DNA from: an uncultured Lachnospiraceae bacterium
GTDB taxonomy: Bacteria > Bacillota > Clostridia > Lachnospirales > Lachnospiraceae
Length of the DNA: 28,748 nt
Assembly (NCBI GenBank): GCA_937885345.1
Contig: CAKZZH010000115.1
Span: 1-28,748, forward strand
Direction: 5' to 3'
The notes beneath the pieces were generated by a model. That model worked only from the letters and a program-made list of their open reading frames with translations, was not told the DNA's origin and ran no database searches. The translations under genes and the position numbers were made by a program. The first letter of the stretch is position 1, and every line of letters begins with the position of its first letter. Below are positions 15,610 through 22,562 of this stretch, in pieces.

Positions 15610-15881
15610 TATTATCTCGCGGTACCACCCTGATTCCCGCTGCAATGCGGGCGCTCATTAACGACTAACGCGCGTTTACGTCAGCACCTACTTGCCTTTC
15701 CCCGCTCCGATAAAATACCCGGCGTCTATTAAGTAAAAGGCTTTAAGCACTGCGGCTCCGACATGAATTTGATATATACCGTCACATAGCGAACTTACAG
15801 CCGATGATTCGCATTCTCTGCATGCTACCTGCACATACTACTGTGTGTCTTCACTGCCTTTGATTATTCTTTTGAAATACT
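15582..15881 (-). promoter_or_regulatory. T-box riboswitch leader of pheST, UUC (Phe) specifier
   Basis: The hallmark T-box AGGGTGGTACCGCG lies at 15631-15618 on the minus strand. After it comes a terminator. Upstream, Stem I shows an AGAGA motif and a hairpin with GCGAA/TTCGC arms enclosing GGCTG. Further 3' comes CAAATTCATG, where TTC (15767-15765) is followed by a purine, as a specifier codon should be. It encodes Phe, matching the downstream genes. The exact Stem I base and the 5' end are estimated from the promoter. Confidence 0.93.
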
Positions 15882-15887
15882 TTACAC

Positions 15888-15916
15888 ATTCTATCACAGC
15901 TGTTTTGTTTTTGCAA
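15888..15916 (-). promoter_or_regulatory. Promoter of the pheST T-box leader
   Basis: Minus-strand TTGCAA (15916-15911; four of six), a 17-base spacer and TAGAAT (15893-15888; five of six). It begins only 3 bases past the stop codon of the upstream gene. It gives a leader of about 300 bases, normal for a T-box. Confidence 0.7.
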
Positions 15917-15919
15917 ACT

Positions 15920-16498
15920 TTAAAGTGTAGCGACAAAATCTTCAATATATCCTGCGATCTTATCATTCTCGCCGCCTTTAATCTTGACCATACTTACATT
16001 GGCCGCACCTGCGGTAAGCTTCTCAAATGCTTCAAACTCCTGTGACTTCTCTCTGGGAATAACACCTACCGAAAACACAAACACATTCTTGCCCTTAAGA
16101 TTAAGAGAAGACATATAAGAAAGCAGAACCGGTGCTGCGGTAAAAGCATATGCGCCGCTACCGAAAACAAGCAGATCATAATCATCAACATTATAATTAA
16201 GATATGCCGAAGGATGGTTAATATCGACTCTGTACCCCTTGTCATGAAGCTTGTCAGCAATGGCCTGTGCCGCATTCTTACCGGAATCATGCTTGGTAGG
16301 CTGGTAGATAAGAAGTGCCTTCTTACCTTCCTGCCCATTACCGATGATGACCTCATCCAGCTGTTTAACCGTATTATTTGGCTTTAAAAGAGCCTTCATT
16401 ACAATTGTAGCAATAATAAGTATAAGAACTATAACGCCGAGAACAATGGCAAGAATGAGCCACCAGGGCGTCTTGCTTGCTGTTTCTGCTAAAATCAT
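15920..16498 (-). CDS. Membrane-anchored flavodoxin-like protein
   Basis: A 192-residue protein with one N-terminal membrane segment (about 12-36, WWLILAIVLGVIVLILIIATIV) and a soluble flavodoxin fold. KKALLIYQP (59-67) begins the fold. It runs into TKHDSGKNAAQAIADKL, which sits at the phosphate-binding loop and first helix, followed by DDYDLLVFGSGAYAFTAAP (about 105-123) and KGKNVFVFSVGVIP. The orientation of the anchor places the fold on one face of the membrane, probably the cytoplasm, as there is no cleavage site. Start ATG 16498 has GGAGGG about 6 bases upstream. It lies 31 bases after the second ABC gene and is probably the last gene of the marR-ABC unit. FMN binding and an electron-transfer role are inferred from the fold. 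Confidence 0.75.
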   Translation of the reverse strand: MILAETASKTPWWLILAIVLGVIVLILIIATIVMKALLKPNNTVKQLDEVIIGNGQEGKKALLIYQPTKHDSGKNAAQAIADKLHDKGYRVDINHPSAYLNYNVDDYDLLVFGSGAYAFTAAPVLLSYMSSLNLKGKNVFVFSVGVIPREKSQEFEAFEKLTAGAANVSMVKIKGGENDKIAGYIEDFVATL

Positions 16499-16529
16499 TT
16501 TTTACCCTCCTTAATCATGAAAATACATC

Positions 16530-18437
16530 TTATTCGGTAATCGCATTACCCGTATAGAGCTGGTAATATTTACCCTTCTGTTCTATCAATTCATCATGTG
16601 AACCGCTTTCAATAATACGTCCCTGTTCAAGAACCATAATACAGTCGCTGTTTCTTACGGTGGAAAGTCTGTGGGCAATAACAAATGTTGTTCTGCCCTT
16701 CATAAGTCTGTCCATTCCTTCCTGAACATATTTCTCCGTTCTCGTATCGATCGAAGATGTTGCCTCATCAAGTATGAGTGCCGGAGGATCGGCAATAGCA
16801 GCTCTGGCAATTGCAAGAAGCTGTCTCTGTCCCTGCGAAAGATTTGCGCCATCCCCGGTGAGCATCGTGTTATAGCCCTGTGGAAGACGTTTTATAAAGC
16901 CGTCCGCATTGGCAAGTTTGGCTGCGGCATACACTTCTTCATCGGTGGCATCAAGCTTACCGTACCTGATATTCTCCATAACCGTACCTGAGAAAAGATG
17001 TGTATCCTGAAGAACGATTCCGAGTGATCTTCTGAGATCGGCCTTTTTGATCTTGTTAACGTTGATACCGTCAAATCTTATTTTACCGTCCTGTATATCG
17101 TAGAAACGATTGATAAGATTGGTAATGGTTGTCTTACCGGCTCCGGTCGATCCAACGAAAGCGATCTTCTGACCGGGCGTAGCGTGAAGCGATACATTGT
17201 GAAGAACCATCTTCTCATCGGTATATCCAAAGTCCACATCATCAAGAACAATGTCGCCTTTTAGGGGCTTGTAATCAGTTGTTCCGAAATCCTTGTGATA
17301 ATGTTTCCATGCCCACTTACCTGTTCTTGTTTCACTCTCCGTAATTTCTCCGGTTGCTTCATCTACCTTGGCATTAACAAGTGTTACATAACCGTCATCG
17401 GTCTCGGGCTCTTCATCAAGAAGCTTGAAGATCCTGTCGCCACCCGCAAGACCCATTATTATCGAGCTAAGCTGCATACTAACCTGGTTGATCGGCATAT
17501 TAAGATTCTTGGAGAAAGTTAGGAAGCTAACCAATCCACCGAGAGTCTGACCGAACAATCCGTTAAGAGCAAACGCACCGCCGGCAGCTGCGATAATAAC
17601 ATAATTGAGATTACCGAGCTGTGCATTGATAGGTCCGATAATATTCGCATATTTGTTGGCATTGTAAGCACTGTCGTAAAGCTTGTCATTAAGCTCCTTA
17701 AAATTCTTCTTGGCTTCCGTCTCATGAGAGAATACTTTGACTTCCTTCTGCCCGGAAATCATTTCTTCTATATATCCGTTAAGCGCTCCGATATCTCTCT
17801 GCTGTGCAACGAAATTCTTACTCGATGCCTTTGATACCTTTGCGGTAACGATAAGCATAACAGCCACAAGCAGAAGGTTAAGTAATGTAAGCGGAAGGCT
17901 GACGGTAAACATTGATATGAGCACTCCGACTATTGTTACCACGCTGTTAATAAGCTGAGGAATACTCGCGCTTATCATCTGTCTCAAGGTATCAACATCA
18001 TTGGTATACATCGACATGATATCGCCATGTGACTTCGTATCAAAATATTTGATGGGAAGTTTCTCCATATGTTCAAACATTTTATCTCTGATACGCTTCA
18101 TGGTTCCCTGAGTGACATATACCATAAGCTTTGACTGAAGAAATGATGCAATAATACCGATCCCGTAAAATACTGCGACCTTGATCATCGCTTTGATAAG
18201 AGGGCTAAAGTCCGTACTTTGCGCTGCAAGCATAGGAACTATATGGTCATCAATAAGTGCTCCCATAAAAAGTGTTCCTTGAATGCTGCAGTATACGCTT
18301 ACAAGAATGCATATCACGACAATTACAATATGAATTCCGTAATTCTTCATTACGGTTCCCATTATTCTTCCGAGAACTTTACCCGGATTCTCGATAGTAG
18401 GTTTAAAACTTCTTGATCTGTTCATAGGTCCCGGCAT
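16530..18437 (-). CDS. ABC exporter half-transporter, catalytic-site subunit
   Basis: Type IV (exporter) half-transporter of 635 residues: a membrane domain with about six helices (about 35-330), then an ATPase domain. Walker A GSTGAGKTT (429-437), Walker B LILDE with catalytic Glu558, and the H-loop His589 are intact. The signature reads LSQGQ (533-537) instead of LSGGQ. Together with the degenerate partner gene this is the classic asymmetric heterodimer (TM287/288, BmrCD type): the consensus ATP site uses this subunit's Walker motifs and the partner's signature. An insertion of about 55 residues (340-395), rich in Glu and Thr, lies between the two domains. The start ATG overlaps the partner's stop in TGATG. 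The substrate is unknown; a multidrug or peptide role is a guess. Confidence 0.93.
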   Translation of the reverse strand: MPGPMNRSRSFKPTIENPGKVLGRIMGTVMKNYGIHIVIVVICILVSVYCSIQGTLFMGALIDDHIVPMLAAQSTDFSPLIKAMIKVAVFYGIGIIASFLQSKLMVYVTQGTMKRIRDKMFEHMEKLPIKYFDTKSHGDIMSMYTNDVDTLRQMISASIPQLINSVVTIVGVLISMFTVSLPLTLLNLLLVAVMLIVTAKVSKASSKNFVAQQRDIGALNGYIEEMISGQKEVKVFSHETEAKKNFKELNDKLYDSAYNANKYANIIGPINAQLGNLNYVIIAAAGGAFALNGLFGQTLGGLVSFLTFSKNLNMPINQVSMQLSSIIMGLAGGDRIFKLLDEEPETDDGYVTLVNAKVDEATGEITESETRTGKWAWKHYHKDFGTTDYKPLKGDIVLDDVDFGYTDEKMVLHNVSLHATPGQKIAFVGSTGAGKTTITNLINRFYDIQDGKIRFDGINVNKIKKADLRRSLGIVLQDTHLFSGTVMENIRYGKLDATDEEVYAAAKLANADGFIKRLPQGYNTMLTGDGANLSQGQRQLLAIARAAIADPPALILDEATSSIDTRTEKYVQEGMDRLMKGRTTFVIAHRLSTVRNSDCIMVLEQGRIIESGSHDELIEQKGKYYQLYTGNAITE

Positions 18438-20209
18438 CAGTCCTCACCACCCTTCTCGTCAAAATCGCCACCGCCGCCGGTTTGCGATTCATATACATCT
18501 CTGTATATTTCATTATTCTTAAGAAGTTCTTCATGAGTTCCGATTCCGCTGATCTTACCTTCATTCATAACAATAATTCTGTCGGCTTGCATAACGGAAC
18601 TGATACGCTGTGCGATGATGATCCTCGTCGTTCCGGGAATCTCCTCGGCAAAAGACTTTCTTATCTTGGCATCCGTTGCAGTATCAACGGCGCTTGTCGA
18701 ATCGTCAAGAATAAGGATCTTGGGATTCTTAAGAAGCGCTCTTGCGATACACAGCCTCTGTCTCTGTCCTCCGGAAACATTGGTACCTCCCTGTTCTATA
18801 TGGGTATCATATCCATCAGGCAGTTTAGTAATGAATTCATCCGCACAGGCAAGTTTGGCAGCCTTTTGGCATTCCTCGTCGGTTGCCTGCATATCGCCCC
18901 ATCGAAGGTTCTCATAGATGCTTCCCGCAAAAAGTACATTCTTCTGAAGCACCATGCTGACCTGTTTACGAAGAGTTGCTATGTCATATTCCCTTACATC
19001 CTTACCGCCGACTTTGACCGAACCTTCAGTCGTATCATACAAACGGCTTATGAGATTAACAAGGCTCGTCTTGGAGCTGCCCGTACCTCCGATAATTCCT
19101 ATAAATTCACCGGAATCAATATGAAGATTGATATTCTGGAGAACGAAATCTCCACCTCCGTTTTTATAACTGAAATTGACATTTTCAAAATCAACGCTTC
19201 CGTCAGAAACATTCATGACAGGATTCTCGGGATTGACAATGCTCGGTTTCTCATCGATAACCTCGGCGATACGCTTTGCACTTGCTGCAGACATTGCCAG
19301 CATTACAAAGATAAAAGAAAGCATCATCAGATTCATGAGGATCATCATACAGTAGCTAAGAAGGTTCGTAAGATTACCGGTAGTAAGAAGAGTCTCATTA
19401 CTGCTGACGATCATATTAGCACCCATCCAGCTTATAAGAAGGATACATGTATAGATTGCAAGCATGAGAACAGGGTTGTTGAAAACAAGTACATTCTCAG
19501 CTTTAACAAGAAGCCTGTAAATATTATTGCTGGCCTTCTTGAACTTGGCATCCTCATGATCTTCTCTGACATAAGCCTTAACCACTCTTATTGCCGAAAC
19601 ATTCTCCTGAACGCTCGCATTAAGATCATCATATTTGGGGAATGCCTGTGTAAAATACTTACTTGCCGAAATCATGAGAAGTCCGAGTATAACCGCGAGA
19701 ACCACCATTGTGACAAGATAAATAAGTGCAATCTTAGGGCTTATGGTAAATGACATGATCATGGCAAAGATGATCGAGAAAGGTGATCTCATTGCCATTC
19801 GAAGTATCATCTGATATGCATTTTGTATATTGGTAACATCGGTTGTAAGTCTCGTTACAAGTCCTGCAGTACTGAACTTATCGATATTGGCAAATGAGAA
19901 TGTCTGTATGTTGTTATACATTGTCTCACGCAAATTCTTAGCGAGACCTGTAGATGCCTTGGCACCGTATTTGGCTCCCAGCATTCCGGCAAGAAGTCCA
20001 AGCGCGGCAACAACGATCATTATGCCCCCTACTACGGCAATATGTTTCATGCCTGCAGTTGAATCAGGATTATTGATTCCATTATCTATGATCGATGCGG
20101 TAAGATAGGGAATGATTACTTCCATTATTACTTCAAAGATCATACATATCGGAGTCAAAATCGAAGCAGCTTTATACTCCCTTACCTGCTTCAATATTGT
20201 TTTAATCAT
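18437..20209 (-). CDS. ABC exporter half-transporter, degenerate-site subunit
   Basis: A 590-residue half-transporter with membrane helices in 1-315 and an ATPase domain. The signature is normal (VSGGQRQ, 478-484), but its own Walker/H motifs are degenerate: Walker A GGTGSSKTS (374-382), Walker B LILDD with Asp503 in place of the catalytic Glu, and Gln534 in place of the H-loop His (IIAQRIS). It ends with a Gly/Asp-rich tail (GGGGDFDEKGGED). It pairs with the downstream gene as a heterodimer. Its start overlaps the 3' end of marR by 8 bases, so the three genes are translated as a coupled unit. Control by the MarR protein is inferred from this layout. Confidence 0.93.
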   Translation of the reverse strand: MIKTILKQVREYKAASILTPICMIFEVIMEVIIPYLTASIIDNGINNPDSTAGMKHIAVVGGIMIVVAALGLLAGMLGAKYGAKASTGLAKNLRETMYNNIQTFSFANIDKFSTAGLVTRLTTDVTNIQNAYQMILRMAMRSPFSIIFAMIMSFTISPKIALIYLVTMVVLAVILGLLMISASKYFTQAFPKYDDLNASVQENVSAIRVVKAYVREDHEDAKFKKASNNIYRLLVKAENVLVFNNPVLMLAIYTCILLISWMGANMIVSSNETLLTTGNLTNLLSYCMMILMNLMMLSFIFVMLAMSAASAKRIAEVIDEKPSIVNPENPVMNVSDGSVDFENVNFSYKNGGGDFVLQNINLHIDSGEFIGIIGGTGSSKTSLVNLISRLYDTTEGSVKVGGKDVREYDIATLRKQVSMVLQKNVLFAGSIYENLRWGDMQATDEECQKAAKLACADEFITKLPDGYDTHIEQGGTNVSGGQRQRLCIARALLKNPKILILDDSTSAVDTATDAKIRKSFAEEIPGTTRIIIAQRISSVMQADRIIVMNEGKISGIGTHEELLKNNEIYRDVYESQTGGGGDFDEKGGED

Positions 20210-20657
20210 CGTATTCCTCCTGTAACTCGATATTGCGCATTATCTTGCGGCAAATTCTATCAAATGTTTTTCTCTCCTGCTCAGTGATCCCGTCTTCCAG
20301 AGTATCCATCGTCGTATCAATTATCTCGACAGTCTTAAGATGCATTGATGTTCCTTTTCTGGTGAGTTTGACAACCTTAAGTCTTGAATCGTATTTATCA
20401 GCTTTACGTATTACATACCCCTTATCTTCCATAAGCTGAATAATGTTAGTCACCGTGGATTTGGAAATACCGAATTCTTTCTCGATATCCTTCTGATACA
20501 CATCCACATCCTTGTTTCGATAAAGATATCCAAGAATCCATCCGTGCATATTGGTCATATCATCAAAGCCTTGTCTGGACATATCGTTTCTGATAGATCT
20601 CTCGATGGCATGACCAAGTCGCTTAACTTCAAAACATAGTTTGTTGCATTCTTCCAC
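20202..20657 (-). CDS. MarR family transcriptional regulator
   Basis: A 151-residue winged-helix repressor. A helical dimerisation region flanks the DNA-binding core. The core holds YQKDIEKEFGISKSTVTNIIQLMEDKGYVIRKADKYDSRLKVVKLTRKG, with the recognition helix in SKSTVTNIIQLM and a wing containing the family DSR motif (about 55-103). The start is GTG at 20657, with AAGGAG 8 bases upstream. It is the first gene of a unit with two ABC half-transporters, and its promoter overlaps a perfect 18-bp inverted repeat. Autorepression and control of the transporter follow from this arrangement by inference. The ligand is unknown. Confidence 0.93.
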   Translation of the reverse strand: MEECNKLCFEVKRLGHAIERSIRNDMSRQGFDDMTNMHGWILGYLYRNKDVDVYQKDIEKEFGISKSTVTNIIQLMEDKGYVIRKADKYDSRLKVVKLTRKGTSMHLKTVEIIDTTMDTLEDGITEQERKTFDRICRKIMRNIELQEEYDD

Positions 20658-20684
20658 TATACATTCTCCTTTCGTTTGTTATCG

Positions 20685-20736
20685 AACAGTTCGATATAAA
20701 ATAGTTTGCTATGAAACCATTTTATATCGAACTGTT
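20685..20736. promoter_or_regulatory. Perfect 18-bp inverted repeat, likely MarR operator
   Basis: AACAGTTCGATATAAAAT (20685-20702) and its exact reverse complement (20719-20736) are separated by 16 bases. The left copy also sits in a smaller palindrome, TCGAACAGTTCGA (20682-20694). The right copy covers the -10 box and most of the spacer of the marR promoter; the left copy lies in the marR leader. A repressor on both copies would block transcription. Confidence 0.85.
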
Positions 20737-20747
20737 TAGGTTGTCAA
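20719..20747 (-). promoter_or_regulatory. Promoter of marR and the ABC unit
   Basis: A perfect TTGACA (20747-20742, minus strand), a 17-base spacer and TAAAAT (20724-20719). The -35 box overlaps the TGA stop of the upstream lipoprotein gene. It gives a leader of about 55 bases. The -10 region coincides with one operator arm. Confidence 0.85.
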
Positions 20748-22387
20748 TGCCCGACTCTTGTCGTGTGATTGTATGTATTCACAGCAAGCGTACGGCTTTG
20801 CGTATTGGTCTTATTGGCATATCCGTATGATGCAAGATATGATTCGGTTATAGCGAATCCATCAACTATTACATCGCTTCCGGTATGAAGAACCATATCC
20901 TGCCCGAGAAGAAGAAAACATGTACAGTAATTTCCGGCAGTGTAATTAATACTTTCGCCGCTGCTGTCATCGCAAGTAAGATCGACCACATACCAGTTGC
21001 CGTCAAGCTTAACCGTATTCCATGCATGTGTATCATTATAGACAACATCGCATTCTATTCCCATCTTGTTAAGTATGAGTTTGAACGCTTTAGCATACCC
21101 GTCACATACTGCAATTCCGGCATGCAGAGCACCATAAGCACTGTGACATATTACATAATCCTGTTTATCTTCAGGCGCATATGTAACCGTATCGCACAGA
21201 TAATTGTGCACCGCATATATTGCATCATAATCATTTGTAATGTTTTGCTCGGCCGTTATATTTCCGACTATTGCAGCGATTCTATCCTCATCCTCCTGCA
21301 TCTGAACACCGGTTTCATAGGAGTAAAAATATACCGCATATATGCTCGCATCCGCATCTTTTGAATCTTCGATTTTATTCATAAGAAGAGTAACGATGCC
21401 CTTTGCATTAAACATCTGATAGTCGAGAGAAAGCTTATTATAAAGGTAAATATCTCGATTATATATGTCAAGCGCACTACCATCTTTTGCCTTGCTTTTA
21501 AGTTCGGACATCCCGGCACTCACATCATCAAATGCAGCGTAAGGCGAAACAAAATATATCACCTCATCTCCTGTATTTGCAAGGAGCGCCTCTTCTACAA
21601 CACTTGACATTTCAGCAAGTGTACTCGCCTGATTATATCCCTTTTGAACATAGTCGTCATAAGACTTAAGCCCAAGTTCCTTAAAGATATAAGTAACGGT
21701 TGCAGACTGAATCGTATCCGACGGAAATGCAACACTTGGGGATGTTGTCGTATCAGTCTGCGGTTGTGAAGACTGGGATGAATTCGAACTATCTGCGTTT
21801 TGCGTACTTGTGCTCTGAGAATCACCTGACAGTGAAGCACTTTGCGATTCGCTCTGTGATGTACTTTGCGGATCGCCATCTTTAGAAGATGCATTCTGTG
21901 ATTCACCGACATCCGCATCTGAATCCATAGTCTCCACTCCGGTTGAAGATGCGTTTTCTATGAAAGAAGAATCCGGTTCATACAAGCCTTCTGTCGCATC
22001 TGTTTCAGAAATACCAATGCCGCCATGTTCAGAACCGGAAGCAGGCGTGCTGCTGCCTGATGCACCTTGATCATTATTTGTCGTGGGATCATTTCCGGAT
22101 ATACCCAAATTATCCGATGCACCATCACCTGCCGCATCGGTTTTGCCCGGTATAGTATCCGTATTATGGGCAGAATCATACCCTGAATTGTCATTATCCG
22201 AGACCGTGTCTCTTCCTGCGCTGCTTTCCGTCCCCGCTGAACTGCTTTCTGCCGCCCATGCGAACTCTAAGTCGTCCTTAACGGGATGATCTATCAAGCT
22301 GTGTTTGTTGCAGCCTGAGGATAAAGTACCCATCACCAAACACAACATCAAAGCTGCACGTAATGCAGCTGAAGTATACTTATTCAT
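20744..22387 (-). CDS. Lipoprotein with low-complexity linker and transglutaminase-like domain
   Basis: A 547-residue exported protein. The N-terminus MNKYTSAALRAALMLCLVMG is a signal peptide leading to a lipobox-like LSSGC with Cys26 as the likely lipidated residue (Ser at -3 is unusual). Residues about 44-222 are a Ser/Thr/Asp/Asn/Gly-rich linker with SQS-type repeats. After a middle domain (about 225-385) comes a transglutaminase/protease-like domain: AGIAVCDGYAKAF (Cys428), DTHAWNTV (His454) and YVVDLTCDD (Asp469), the Cys-His-Asp triad of that fold. It likely acts on or near the cell surface as a peptidase or amide-cleaving enzyme; the substrate is unknown. The start has no clear ribosome binding site but is fixed by the signal peptide. 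No terminator separates it from marR. Confidence 0.85.
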   Translation of the reverse strand: MNKYTSAALRAALMLCLVMGTLSSGCNKHSLIDHPVKDDLEFAWAAESSSAGTESSAGRDTVSDNDNSGYDSAHNTDTIPGKTDAAGDGASDNLGISGNDPTTNNDQGASGSSTPASGSEHGGIGISETDATEGLYEPDSSFIENASSTGVETMDSDADVGESQNASSKDGDPQSTSQSESQSASLSGDSQSTSTQNADSSNSSQSSQPQTDTTTSPSVAFPSDTIQSATVTYIFKELGLKSYDDYVQKGYNQASTLAEMSSVVEEALLANTGDEVIYFVSPYAAFDDVSAGMSELKSKAKDGSALDIYNRDIYLYNKLSLDYQMFNAKGIVTLLMNKIEDSKDADASIYAVYFYSYETGVQMQEDEDRIAAIVGNITAEQNITNDYDAIYAVHNYLCDTVTYAPEDKQDYVICHSAYGALHAGIAVCDGYAKAFKLILNKMGIECDVVYNDTHAWNTVKLDGNWYVVDLTCDDSSGESINYTAGNYCTCFLLLGQDMVLHTGSDVIVDGFAITESYLASYGYANKTNTQSRTLAVNTYNHTTRVGH

Positions 22388-22475
22388 GATTTTATCTATA
22401 TATATGTAAACCCGAAGGTTAAAAGCAAATTTATATGTTCAAAAGCGTATACACTAATTGCTCACGCTTAAGGCC

Positions 22476-22504
22476 ATTATATACACAAGTTTCCATAATG
22501 TCCA
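22476..22504 (-). promoter_or_regulatory. Strong promoter of the lipoprotein gene
   Basis: Minus-strand TGGACA (22504-22499; five of six), a 17-base spacer and a perfect TATAAT (22481-22476). The leader is about 80 bases long and starts with a 6-bp AAGCGT/ACGCTT hairpin (22469-22443). The 175-base gap between ppk and this gene holds nothing else that I could identify. Confidence 0.75.
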
Positions 22505-22562
22505 GCACAAACATGCTCAAATTACCAAAAAATATAATTTTTTAGCAATGCGGTAAAACCGG

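Noticed and set aside
18482..19753. Open plus-strand frame of 423 codons
   Set aside because: It lies entirely opposite the well-supported ABC half-transporter, its product shows no recognisable motif, and it has no ribosome binding site of its own. It is a shadow frame.
21690..22260. Serine-rich coding region as a possible repeat array
   Set aside because: The repeats are loose and low-complexity at the protein level, with no regular DNA unit or spacer pattern.
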